In this document: piece after piece, positions 1 to 7,984 of the stretch
How the letters are laid out: each line of letters begins with the position of its first letter
How positions within the stretch are numbered: the stretch's first letter is position 1
Assembly: GCF_001995215.1 (NCBI RefSeq)
Contig: NZ_MUXN01000002.1
Span: 667,076 to 731,075, forward strand
Reading direction: 5' to 3'
Length of the DNA: 64,000 nucleotides
Source of the DNA: Amycolatopsis azurea DSM 43854
GTDB taxonomy: Bacteria > Actinomycetota > Actinomycetes > Mycobacteriales > Pseudonocardiaceae
Notes under the pieces: model-generated
The model's input: only the letters and a program-made list of their open reading frames with translations
What the model was told of the DNA's origin: nothing
Database searches by the model: none
Position numbers and translations under genes: made by a program

Positions 1-737
1 GCGATGCCCCGCGCCGCCTTCGCCGGATCCGACAGCAGCGTCTTCGCCCGCTCGACCCGCAAACCCTTGATCCGCTCCGAGATCCCCTGTCCGTCGTCGA
101 ACAGCTGGTAGAGCCGTCGGCGCGAGATGTACAGGGCCTCGGCAACCTGATCCGCGCCCAGCGAAGGGTCGGCGAGCCGTTCCCGCATGTACCGCACGGC
201 TTCACGGCGACGGGTCGCGAGCGCGTCGGCACGGTCGAGTTCCGCCCGCAGGACGCTGCGCAGCACCAGTTCCGCGAGCCCGCGCAGGTGATGGGCGAGG
301 CCGTGCGGGTCGAGCGCCTCGCTGACGGCGAGGACGTGGGCGATCGCGCTGGAGAACAACGCGCGCAACGAGGCGTCGACGAAGACGGGCCGGAACATCA
401 GCGGCTGCAACTCACCGAAGGACAACGAGAACTCCGCCACGGGCAGGGTCAGCATGACGACGCCCTGCCTGCCCGGTGTCTCACCGTCGTGCCCGCCGAC
501 CGGCAGGACGTGCAGGACACAGCCGGCGAAGCCGAGCTTGGCGCCGTCCTCGGCGACCGCCCGCGGAACGGTGCACCGCAGGAGAAGCTGGATGCCGTCC
601 GGGCCCGCCTTGCGGTCGCCGAGAATCGCCGCACGGGCGGCCGCCGCGCCGGAGGCCCGGACGATCAGCTGTCCGGTCGCGACTTCTGCTTCGGTCATGG
701 GCGCCGTTCGCGGATTGGTCGGGGACATCTCGTTCAT
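1..737 (-). CDS. AraC-family transcriptional regulator (partial, C-terminus outside window)
   Basis: The protein runs leftwards off the window, leaving about 245 residues. The N-terminal 170 or so residues look like a cupin-type AraC ligand-binding domain. From about residue 185 comes a helix-turn-helix pattern (ADQVAEALYISRRRLYQLF) followed by RIKGLRVERAKTLL, the usual AraC/XylS DNA-binding signature. I chose the ATG at 737 because AGTGAAG sits just upstream; an in-frame ATG at 698 is possible. It diverges from the EspG-like gene at 796. The effector and targets cannot be read from the sequence. Confidence 0.85.
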   Translation of the reverse strand, partial: MNEMSPTNPRTAPMTEAEVATGQLIVRASGAAAARAAILGDRKAGPDGIQLLLRCTVPRAVAEDGAKLGFAGCVLHVLPVGGHDGETPGRQGVVMLTLPVAEFSLSFGELQPLMFRPVFVDASLRALFSSAIAHVLAVSEALDPHGLAHHLRGLAELVLRSVLRAELDRADALATRRREAVRYMRERLADPSLGADQVAEALYISRRRLYQLFDDGQGISERIKGLRVERAKTLLSDPAKAARGI

Positions 738-795
738 CTTCACTGTTCGCTCGGTATCGTGCCCGCCGGGTGGCGGAGCTAGGGGAGAGGTGGCC

Positions 796-1566
796 ATGGC
801 GCGGCGTTCGGCGAGTACGGCGGGCATCGTCCTGTCGCATCTGGAATTCGACCTGTTGTGGGCCGACCTCGGGAACGGCGAGTCACCGTATCCGCTCGAC
901 GTGCCCTCGCACGGCGAAACCGAGGAAGAACGGGACGATCTGGGCGAACGCGTTTTCGCCGCGCTCTCCGAAGCGGGCTTCGCCAGCGGTGACGAACTCG
1001 ATCCCGGCATCGAAGACCTGTTCGTCCTGCTGGGCTCCCCGTCGCTGTCGGTGGACGCGCTGGTGCTCGGCGAACAGCCGTGGCGGATGCTCGCGGCGGT
1101 CCGCGGCGCCCGCGGGGTGCTGGCGGTCCAGGACGAGAAGGACCTGGTCCTCGAACCGCTGCGGGCGGCCGAGCTGATCGCCACGGTCGGCCGGATGCTC
1201 GGCGACGGCGTGCCCGGCCCCGGTGACCAGCTCCGGTTGCCGCGAGCCGCGTTTTCGGCCGCCATGGACGGTTTCGCGCGAGCGGGCTACGACGGATTCG
1301 AACGCGCGCTGTCCGGCGCCGGGATCACCGGACGGAGCGTTCGTCCCCTCGCGACGATGGTGACGTCGGTCCGCCACGCCGCCGGGCAGCTCGCGGTCAA
1401 CGGTGACCGCGGCCGGAGCCCGGTGCTCAGCTGGTTCGACACCGAGGCCGGCCGCTACGCCGTCACCCACGAAGACGTCGGCGGTGACCCCTGGGTGATG
1501 GTCACCCCGGCCGACGCCGCCTGGCAGGCCGCCCGCCTCGGCCTGATGATCGACGACGTCTCGTGA
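796..1566 (+). CDS. EspG-like ESX secretion-associated protein
   Basis: 256 residues, without signal peptide or membrane segment. The pattern of an N-terminal LSHLEFDLLW, a central acidic region and a C-terminal DPWVMVTPADA before the end resembles the actinobacterial EspG family. EspG proteins are cytosolic chaperones that bind type VII secretion (ESX) substrates. AGGGGAGAGG lies five bases before the ATG; GTG at 790 is an alternative. Its stop directly abuts the stop of the opposing YbaB-like gene. The neighbouring wall hydrolases carry WXG-like modules, which fits an ESX role. Assignment is by pattern only. Confidence 0.65.
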   Translation: MARRSASTAGIVLSHLEFDLLWADLGNGESPYPLDVPSHGETEEERDDLGERVFAALSEAGFASGDELDPGIEDLFVLLGSPSLSVDALVLGEQPWRMLAAVRGARGVLAVQDEKDLVLEPLRAAELIATVGRMLGDGVPGPGDQLRLPRAAFSAAMDGFARAGYDGFERALSGAGITGRSVRPLATMVTSVRHAAGQLAVNGDRGRSPVLSWFDTEAGRYAVTHEDVGGDPWVMVTPADAAWQAARLGLMIDDVS

Positions 1567-1887
1567 TCACGAACGCCAGGCGGGCGAAGGGAAATCTCCG
1601 GTGAGACCGTCCACAACGGACTCACCGGCGTCAAGGGCGGCGATGGTCGCCTCGGCGGCGAGCCGGAGCACCAGGGCGGAGAGCTCGCTCGCGCGCGAGG
1701 TCAGCGCGCCGGGCTCGAACCGCAGCTCGACCGGCTTCCCGTACAGGTCGACGACGACCGTCACGCCACCGTCGCTCGCCTCGCCGGTCACCGCGGCCAG
1801 GCGGCCGCTGTAGTCCGTGTCCGGGGCCTCGGCGTCTTCGAGCAAGCGCTCGACACTGCGTTCGTCGATACCGCGTTCGTCGATCAC
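1567..1887 (-). CDS. YbaB/EbfC-like small protein
   Basis: 106 residues. The middle (VTVVVDLYGKPVELRFEPGA) followed by a long helix resembles the YbaB/EbfC nucleoid-associated fold, which actinomycetes often encode beside type VII secretion genes. This is the last gene of a four-gene leftward operon. Its ATG overlaps the stop of the preceding YbaB-like gene by four bases (ATGA), indicating translational coupling. The function in this setting is unknown; acting as an ESX-linked accessory or DNA-binding protein is inference. Confidence 0.6.
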   Translation of the reverse strand: MIDERGIDERSVERLLEDAEAPDTDYSGRLAAVTGEASDGGVTVVVDLYGKPVELRFEPGALTSRASELSALVLRLAAEATIAALDAGESVVDGLTGDFPSPAWRS

Positions 1888-2150
1888 TGGACCCTCCAGG
1901 TCTCCGGAGTCGTCTCTTCGACCGCCTCGGCCAGTTCGGCACTCGTCCCGAGCCTCAGCGACTCCGCGTCGTCCAGATCGAGCCGTCGGCTCGCCTGTGC
2001 CGCCGCCCGGTCCACCAGGCCGAGGATGCGCCGGGAGAGCTCCCGCGGCCCGAGTCGCAACGCGGCTTCCTCGATCCGCAGATCCCGCAGCGCCCCGCCC
2101 GGTTCCACCTCGACCGAGGCCACACGATCGCGCGCTTTCCCGGTGATCAC
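1884..2150 (-). CDS. YbaB/EbfC-like small protein
   Basis: 88 residues. It carries the same VEVEPGGALRDLRI strand region followed by helices as its downstream neighbour, so the two look like diverged YbaB-type paralogues that could form a heterodimer. The GTG start at 2150 overlaps the stop of the CHAP gene (GTGA), and its own stop overlaps the next start (ATGA), so translation of the operon is coupled. No catalytic motif is visible. Confidence 0.6.
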   Translation of the reverse strand: MITGKARDRVASVEVEPGGALRDLRIEEAALRLGPRELSRRILGLVDRAAAQASRRLDLDDAESLRLGTSAELAEAVEETTPETWRVQ

Positions 2151-3187
2151 GGGCGCACCCCGCCGTAGAAGGTGGAACCCGACAGCGTGTGCGTGTTGCG
2201 GCGCACGGCGTCGCCCGAGTTGCCCTCGATCATCGTCACCTTGTTCCCCTCGACCTTTTCCACGATGCCGATGTGGGTGCTCGTCGACGGGCTCTGCGGC
2301 CCGGTCCCGAACAGCAGAACGTCACCCGGTTTGGCGTCGTGCAAGGAGTTCCGGCCGTACGCCTTCCCGTGCCGCTGTCCCCAGCGGTAGACGTCGCCGG
2401 TGAACGGCAGGATCGGGATGTCCACCCCGGCCTTGCGCCACATCGCGGTCGCGAACGACGAGCACCACGCCGCCGTCGGTCCGTACGGGTTCCGGTTGCT
2501 GCCGGGCGGGTTCTCCCGCGTGCCGAGTTCCTTGCGCGCCGCGGAAACGGCCTTCTGACCGCGAGAGGTCGCCTTGCTCGGCGTGGTCTTGTCCGGCTTG
2601 CCGTGCCCGGCGCCGTGGTGGTCGCCGACCTCGCGATCGGCGACGCCGTCGTGCCGCAGTTCCTTGCGCAGGCCCCGCAGCTTTCCGGCGGCGTCACCGA
2701 GTTCGCCGTTCACCTTCCGCAGGGTCGCGGCCGACTGTTTCGTGTAGCGCGGCGCGAGGTCGGCGGCCGCGGCGATCGCGGTGGCCATCGCGGCACGCGA
2801 CCCCACCGCGGTGGCGTCGTCGAGGAGCTTCTTCGCCTTGGCGATGTACTCGTCGGCGAGCCGCTGGACGGCGGTGTGCCCGCCGTCCACAGTGGACGTC
2901 ACGCGGGCGACGACCCGTTCGGCTTCGGCGCTCGCGTCGGCGGTGAGGCGGATGTCCTTCCGCAGCCGCGCCGTGGTGCGCTCGAACTCCTCCGAGGCCT
3001 TGCCCTCCCAGTGACTGAGCACGACGTCGGTCTCGCGCTTGTGCGCGTCGTGCTGGTCGTGGAGGGTTTTCGAGACCTGACGCAGGGCGAACTGGACGCG
3101 GGCGGCGTCCTCGGCCTTGCCCGCGAGCTTGTTCCGGTGCGCCAGGATGTCCGCGGCGAAATGCCGGGCGGTGGCGAGGGTGTCCAT
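2147..3187 (-). CDS. WXG100-like / CHAP-domain cell wall hydrolase, probable ESX substrate
   Basis: 346 residues. The first 180 or so are helical, with a W60-E-G62 motif in HWEGKASEEF, typical of WXG100/LXG secretion modules; there is no Sec or Tat signal. A basic low-complexity linker leads to a C-terminal CHAP/NlpC-type amidase domain with C242 in AAWCSSF and a histidine near residue 305 in STHIGIVEKV. It probably cleaves peptidoglycan after type VII export. The ATG at 3187 has GGAG six bases upstream; TTG at 3199 is less likely. It lies 17 bases after the lysozyme-like gene in the same operon. Confidence 0.75.
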   Translation of the reverse strand: MDTLATARHFAADILAHRNKLAGKAEDAARVQFALRQVSKTLHDQHDAHKRETDVVLSHWEGKASEEFERTTARLRKDIRLTADASAEAERVVARVTSTVDGGHTAVQRLADEYIAKAKKLLDDATAVGSRAAMATAIAAAADLAPRYTKQSAATLRKVNGELGDAAGKLRGLRKELRHDGVADREVGDHHGAGHGKPDKTTPSKATSRGQKAVSAARKELGTRENPPGSNRNPYGPTAAWCSSFATAMWRKAGVDIPILPFTGDVYRWGQRHGKAYGRNSLHDAKPGDVLLFGTGPQSPSTSTHIGIVEKVEGNKVTMIEGNSGDAVRRNTHTLSGSTFYGGVRP

Positions 3188-3204
3188 CGAGGTCTCCAAC
3201 GCTG

Positions 3205-3924
3205 TCAGGCGAGCTGGTTCAGCGTCGCGGCGGACGAGGAATCGCGGTCGTGATAGGCCTTGCGCGCCTTCGCGGCGGCGTCCGCGAGCCGGTCGGCGGA
3301 TCCGCCGACGGCCTTGACCTGGCTCTGCAGCGCGGCGCCGAAATCGCCGAGCGCGTCGGCGAACCCGGACTCCTTGCCGATCCTGCCGAAGCTGTCGTCG
3401 GCGATCGACCGGACGTCCTTGACCTGGTTCGCCGAGGTGGCGGTGAGCGCGTCACCGACCCGCCGGGTGCGCCGCACGAAGCCGTCCAACGTCCGGCCGT
3501 CGACCCGGATCCGCCCGATACCCGCCCCGCCGCCACCGGGCTTGCCGTGGTGTTTTCGCACGGCCTCGGCCGCTTTGCGCGCCTCCGGCAGGTGACGACG
3601 GTAGGCGCCGTTCGTGTAGGTCGACCACGGCGTCCACGAGCGGCCGTCGTCCGAGATCTTGTTGGCCGCCTTGGCGTTGGTGGTGGCGTCGAACAGTTCG
3701 GAGTTCGAGTCCAGGCCGAACTGCCTGCGCCGCTCCGGTCCCATCGCGCCCAGCATGTTGATCTGCCAGAGCCCGTACGAATTGTCCGGCGGGGTGGCGT
3801 TGTGGGCGCGGGTGTTCCCGCCGGATTCGGCGAGCGCGACCGCCACCGCCGTGGTCAGCCCGTCGCCGCGAAACCCGGCTTCGTAGGCGTGCCGGGCGAT
3901 CTGCTCCGGCGTAAGCTTGGTCAT
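3205..3924 (-). CDS. Lysozyme/transglycosylase-like protein with C-terminal WXG-like helical module
   Basis: 239 residues. The N-terminal half has a lysozyme/SLT fold: AVALAESGG with the likely catalytic E33, NSYGLWQINM, and WTPWSTYTNG near residue 100. The C-terminal half, after a glycine-rich linker, is an alpha-helical segment resembling a WXG100 or ESX-substrate domain. There is no signal peptide, so export by type VII secretion is the natural inference. It is the first gene of the four-gene operon and probably cuts glycan strands while the next gene's product cuts peptides. The start is the ATG before TKLTPEQ; the ribosome binding site is weak. Confidence 0.7.
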   Translation of the reverse strand: MTKLTPEQIARHAYEAGFRGDGLTTAVAVALAESGGNTRAHNATPPDNSYGLWQINMLGAMGPERRRQFGLDSNSELFDATTNAKAANKISDDGRSWTPWSTYTNGAYRRHLPEARKAAEAVRKHHGKPGGGGAGIGRIRVDGRTLDGFVRRTRRVGDALTATSANQVKDVRSIADDSFGRIGKESGFADALGDFGAALQSQVKAVGGSADRLADAAAKARKAYHDRDSSSAATLNQLA

Positions 3925-4013
3925 GCACCGAGCTTGACCGCCTGTGCGTGCCGGAGGGAACCGGCGTTGCACGCGTGGACACGTGCGTTGCACAGGCGGT
4001 CAGGCGGCTCGGG

Positions 4014-6998
4014 CTAGCCGATCGGTTCGATCCAGATGTTGCGGAACCGCGGGTTCTCTCCGGGGTCACCGTGATCCTGCAGGCGGATCGCGCCCGGCCC
4101 GGAGTTCTCCGGGTTGCTGTCGCCCGTCCCGCCGTCGATCTCCACGTCGTTGTGGACCACGACACCGTTCCAGACCACGGTCACCCTGGCGTTGTCGGTC
4201 TTGTTCCCGGCCCCGTCGAACCGCGCGGCGCGGAAGGTGACGTCGTAGGTCTGCCAGGTCCCGGGAGCCGTCGCCATGTTCCGGTCGGGCGCTCGCTTCG
4301 AGTAGATCGCGCCCGCCTCGTTGTTGGCGAGCGTGGTGTCCCCGAAGGATTCCAGCACTTGCAGTTCGTAGCGTTCCTGGAGGTAGATCCCGCTGTTGCC
4401 CCGCTGCTGCCCGGTGACCTCCGGCGGATAGTTCGGCTCGTTCCACTCGGCGTGCAGCCGGAAGTCACCGAACTGCTGCTTCGTGCGGATGTCGCCCCCG
4501 TTGGACTCCATCGCGCCGCCGGACACCGGCCAGGTCGCGGCACCGCCGGCCCGTTTCTCCCAGGCGTTCAGGTCGGTGCCCTTGAACAGCTGGACGCGCT
4601 GGGATTCGGTGAGGGTGAGGCTGTCGAGGTTGACGTTGCCCGCGTCGCCCGTGTCGTAGCGGTAGGAGATCGTGTTCGACCCGGCTTTGAGGTTGAGCGT
4701 GTCGGGCTGCGTGTTCCACGTGTCCCAGTTGCCGGTACTGGCGAGCCGGACCTGTTTCACCTTGGTGCCGTTGACGTAGACGGTCACGGATTTGGTCCCG
4801 GGAGCCGGATCCGGGCCGTTCGAGTACCGCAGCGCCGCGTTGTAGGCACCGGCCTTGGGCGCGTTCACGGTGAACGTCGTCGCGGCGCCCTGGTTCCAGT
4901 AGCCGTCGACGAACCCGGTGCCCGTATAGCCCTTGTGGTTCGTGTTCGTCGCCGCGCCACTGCTCAGCGCGGCCCGCTCGGCCTCGTAGGTCGTGCTCGC
5001 CGGTGGCCCGCCGACCAAGGAGTTCAGCGTGTACCAGGCTTCCGTGCTCCACAGCGCCGCGCCGGACTCCGCGGCGAACGGACGCGGGGACCGGACGTGC
5101 ACCACGTGGCCCGCCTTCAGGCCCGCCACCTGCAGCGTGACCTTCTTGCGGTCGGGCGAGAGGCTCGCGGAGGTGACGGACAGGGTCTGCTCGTCGACCT
5201 TCGGCCCGCCGTACGCGGGAGTGGGCTGGTAGCGCCACTGCTGTGCCTGGTACTTCGCCGCGAGGTTCTGCGCGGTCGCGGCCGACAGAGGCTGGGTGTA
5301 CTCGAGCTCGAAACCGCCGGCGACGGCCCGCATCGCGCGGATGTCGAAGGCGTTCGTGCCGTTGGGTGTCACCTTCTGGAGGCCGTAGGCGAGCTTGCCG
5401 GGCTGGCCCCAGTTGCCTCCGCCGTCGATCCCGCCGGTGTAGATCGCGCCGTCCGGCCCGAGGCTGATCCGGCTGACGCCCGATTCGAGTCCTTGGGTGA
5501 GCCGGAAGACAGCGCCCTGGTACTCGCCGTTGACCTTCTCCAGGAAGGCTCGCTGGAGCCCACCGTAGGTCACGTCGCCGTACACCATCTGCCCGGCGAA
5601 GGGACCCTGCGAGAGCATGACCATGTTGCTCGGTGAGTTCGCGATCTCGTTGTGCGGCAGCCACAACACCGGCGCGGTGACCGGTTTCGCGTCGAACGGG
5701 CCCGGGGGATTGGTGTAGTGGTTGAAGAACCGGTCCTGTTTGACCCGCACGAGCTTGTTCGCCGGCAGCCAGCCGCCCTGGTTGTCGGTGACGAAGACGT
5801 CGCCCTCCGGTCCCCAGCCGATGCCGTGCGGTGTGCGCAGCCCGCCGGCGATGTAGGACACCTGACCGGTGGCCTTGCTCACCTTGATCGTGGTCCCGCG
5901 GTTCGCGGCGGGCTGCGGATCGGTCGTGGCGCCGCCGTAGTTGATGGCCACGGAAAGGTTGGCGTAGAAGAAGCCGTCCTTGTACAGCAGGCCGAACGCG
6001 AACTCGTGGAAGTTGCCGCCGAACGGCCACGTGGCGACGGTGCGGTAGTCGTCGGTCACGCCGTCGCCGTTGGTGTCGTTCAGTTCGACGAGTCGCGTCT
6101 TCTCCGACACGTACAGCTTGCCGTCGACGTACTTGACGCCCATCGGTTCCTTCAGCCCGCTGGCGACGCGCTGGGTCCGTACCTTGCTCGGGTCGGTGTT
6201 CCCGCTGACGTTGCTCAGCAGGTGGACCTCGCCGAGGACCTTGTCGGACCCGCCCCAGGTGGCGATGGCGAGCCGCCCGTCGGGCAGCCAGTCCATCCCG
6301 GTGACCTGCGGCTGGAAACCGTCGGGACGCAGGTTCGTCAGCGTGAAGCCGGGGTGGACGGCGTTCAGCGGCAGGCCGTCACCGGGCGAATCCGCGGCGC
6401 CCTCGCACTCCTTGCGTCCCGGCGAGGTCACCCGGACGACGTCGGCGTCGGTGCTGAGCACCGAATTCGGCACGAGCGCGAAGTCGCCCGCGCCCGGCGG
6501 CCGCCATTCGAGGGTGACCTGCTGGTCGTTGGTGTTGTCGAAATGATCGATCCGCAGCGCGTGATACCCCGTGCTCAGCTGGACCGAGCCGGTCGCCGGC
6601 GTCGCTCCGTGCAGGCCGTCGTGGTTGATCACGGTCTGGCCGTCGATGCTGAGCCGGGAGCCGTCGTCGCTGGTCAGCCGGAATTCGTGCTGCCCGGCCG
6701 TCGCGATGGTGATGTTGGCGATGACCTCGGAGACGAACTGCTCGTTCAGCCCGAAATCCGCCGTGCTGGTCCAGTTGATCGTCGGCATCAGCTTGTCGAC
6801 GTTGGGAGTCTGGCCGGATTTGATCGTGCAGAGCTTGGTGATCTCGCGTTGCAGGTCGTACGTGCGGAGCGTGACACCTGGTTGCTGGGGCGGGACGGCC
6901 GCTTCGGCCGGAGCCGTCACCAGCCCTGACAGGCCCGTGACCAGCGCCAACGAGGCGATTATGGACCGGTTGAAGCGCTTGCGGACAGACGGAAGCAT
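4014..6998 (-). CDS. Secreted PA14 / PQQ-type sugar dehydrogenase / CBM / DUF1080 multidomain protein
   Basis: 994 residues with a Sec signal peptide (cleavage near residue 33). Domains in order: PA14-like sugar-binding domain (about 40-190, with LTSDDGSRLSIDG), a glucose/sorbosone-dehydrogenase-type beta-propeller (about 200-560), a CBM6/35-like jelly roll (about 670-805) and a C-terminal DUF1080 concanavalin-like domain with QRGNSGIYLQERYELQVL. The whole suggests extracellular binding and oxidation or hydrolysis of a glycan; the substrate is unknown. The promoter overlaps an inverted repeat (separate entry). GAGGGG precedes the ATG. Confidence 0.85.
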   Translation of the reverse strand: MLPSVRKRFNRSIIASLALVTGLSGLVTAPAEAAVPPQQPGVTLRTYDLQREITKLCTIKSGQTPNVDKLMPTINWTSTADFGLNEQFVSEVIANITIATAGQHEFRLTSDDGSRLSIDGQTVINHDGLHGATPATGSVQLSTGYHALRIDHFDNTNDQQVTLEWRPPGAGDFALVPNSVLSTDADVVRVTSPGRKECEGAADSPGDGLPLNAVHPGFTLTNLRPDGFQPQVTGMDWLPDGRLAIATWGGSDKVLGEVHLLSNVSGNTDPSKVRTQRVASGLKEPMGVKYVDGKLYVSEKTRLVELNDTNGDGVTDDYRTVATWPFGGNFHEFAFGLLYKDGFFYANLSVAINYGGATTDPQPAANRGTTIKVSKATGQVSYIAGGLRTPHGIGWGPEGDVFVTDNQGGWLPANKLVRVKQDRFFNHYTNPPGPFDAKPVTAPVLWLPHNEIANSPSNMVMLSQGPFAGQMVYGDVTYGGLQRAFLEKVNGEYQGAVFRLTQGLESGVSRISLGPDGAIYTGGIDGGGNWGQPGKLAYGLQKVTPNGTNAFDIRAMRAVAGGFELEYTQPLSAATAQNLAAKYQAQQWRYQPTPAYGGPKVDEQTLSVTSASLSPDRKKVTLQVAGLKAGHVVHVRSPRPFAAESGAALWSTEAWYTLNSLVGGPPASTTYEAERAALSSGAATNTNHKGYTGTGFVDGYWNQGAATTFTVNAPKAGAYNAALRYSNGPDPAPGTKSVTVYVNGTKVKQVRLASTGNWDTWNTQPDTLNLKAGSNTISYRYDTGDAGNVNLDSLTLTESQRVQLFKGTDLNAWEKRAGGAATWPVSGGAMESNGGDIRTKQQFGDFRLHAEWNEPNYPPEVTGQQRGNSGIYLQERYELQVLESFGDTTLANNEAGAIYSKRAPDRNMATAPGTWQTYDVTFRAARFDGAGNKTDNARVTVVWNGVVVHNDVEIDGGTGDSNPENSGPGAIRLQDHGDPGENPRFRNIWIEPIG

Positions 6999-7044
6999 CG
7001 TTGCCCCTCGGGTCGGCGGCGGAGCACCTCTGTGATGTCCGCTG

Positions 7045-7101
7045 AACCTAAGAGGACTTTCGTATCAAGTCAACGAAAGTATGTACAACTCGGACGAAAG
7101 T
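7045..7101 (-). promoter_or_regulatory. Promoter and CGAAAGT operator of the PA14/sugar dehydrogenase gene
   Basis: Reading leftwards, TTGACT (7068-7073) and TAGGTT (7045-7050) are spaced by 17 bases, a good sigma-70-type promoter. ACTTTCG (7056-7062) and CGAAAGT (7074-7080) form a perfect 7-bp inverted repeat with an 11-base spacer around the -35. A third CGAAAGT at 7095-7101 lies exactly 21 bases further on, about two helical turns. This looks like a repressor operator for a sugar-responsive regulator; the regulator is not evident nearby. Confidence 0.6.
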
Positions 7102-7127
7102 TACCCCGAACGGTCGTGCCTTCGATC

Positions 7128-7847
7128 TCAGGCGCGCGCCGTCGCACTGCTCTCTCGAAGGATGGGCGGGTAGAGGGTGGTGGCACCGCCCCTGCGGTAG
7201 AGGGCGGCGGGGCGGCCGCCGTGCCGGGTGGTCCGCCTGCCGGTGGGGAGCAGGAAGTCGTCGACGCTGGTGACCTTGCGATGGAAGTTGCGGGGGTCCG
7301 GGGCATGTCCCCAGACGGCTTCGTACACCGCCCGGAGATCGGCGACGGTGAACTCGGGTGCGCAGAACGCCGCGGCGAGAGTGGTGTGCTCGAGGTGTCC
7401 GCGTGCTCGCTCCACGCCGTCGGCGAGGATGCGCGCGTGGTCGAACGCCATGGTGTTCCGCTTGTCCAGCAAGCGATTCGCCGGTTGCCACGACGCGGCC
7501 CGCGCGTCGCCGCCCGGGACGGGCTCGGGAAGGTCGGGCAGGATCGCGAGGTAGGCGGTCGTGATCACGCGCAAACGGGGATCCCGGTTGGGGGCCCCGT
7601 AGGTGCGGAGTTGTTCGAGGTGCAGGCCTTGTGGGCGCAGTCCCGTTTCTTCGGCCAGTTCCCGCGCGGCCGCCGCGTCGAGATCTTCCTCTTCGGTGGC
7701 CAGGAACCCGCCGGGGAGCGCGGGCTTGTCGCGATCGGGCTCCTCGGCCCGCTCGATGACGAGCGCGTGCAGTCGTTGCTCCCGGATGGTCAGGATCACG
7801 AGGTCGACCGACGTCGCGACCTTCGGGATCACCCACTTCTCGGCCAT
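7128..7847 (-). CDS. Nudix-domain protein with C-terminal winged helix (NrtR-like)
   Basis: 239 residues. The Nudix box runs from G47 to L70 with the R62-E63-L-x-E66-E67-x-G pattern complete, so pyrophosphatase activity is possible. The C-terminal third (TVADLRAVYEAVW, then NFHRKV and RRTTRHGGRP) matches the winged-helix tail of NrtR-type Nudix regulators, which sense ADP-ribose or related NAD metabolites or sugars. It diverges from the PNP-RCC1 gene, and a TCGTCA/TGACGA palindrome lies between them. Regulator or enzyme cannot be decided from the sequence alone. Confidence 0.75.
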   Translation of the reverse strand: MAEKWVIPKVATSVDLVILTIREQRLHALVIERAEEPDRDKPALPGGFLATEEEDLDAAAARELAEETGLRPQGLHLEQLRTYGAPNRDPRLRVITTAYLAILPDLPEPVPGGDARAASWQPANRLLDKRNTMAFDHARILADGVERARGHLEHTTLAAAFCAPEFTVADLRAVYEAVWGHAPDPRNFHRKVTSVDDFLLPTGRRTTRHGGRPAALYRRGGATTLYPPILRESSATARA

Positions 7848-7944
7848 GTGTGCAGCCTAGCTTGACGTCCATCTGACGACAATTCGCGGATCCCTGAAAC
7901 GTATCTTGTGCATGCTGCGACCTAGGTACACACTATCGACTGTA

Positions 7945-7961
7945 ATCGTCAGGGTGACGAT
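7945..7961. promoter_or_regulatory. ATCGTCA-GGG-TGACGAT palindrome upstream of the PNP-RCC1 gene
   Basis: A perfect 7-bp inverted repeat with a three-base spacer lies in the 137-bp region between the Nudix regulator and the PNP-RCC1 gene. Another TGACGA occurs near 7874. The spacing of GTCA and TGAC fits a dimeric regulator, plausibly the adjacent NrtR-like protein. It also overlaps the AGGGTGA that could serve as a ribosome binding site for an ATG at 7964. Confidence 0.4.
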
Positions 7962-7984
7962 AAATGGCCGCACGGGAGCGTCGC

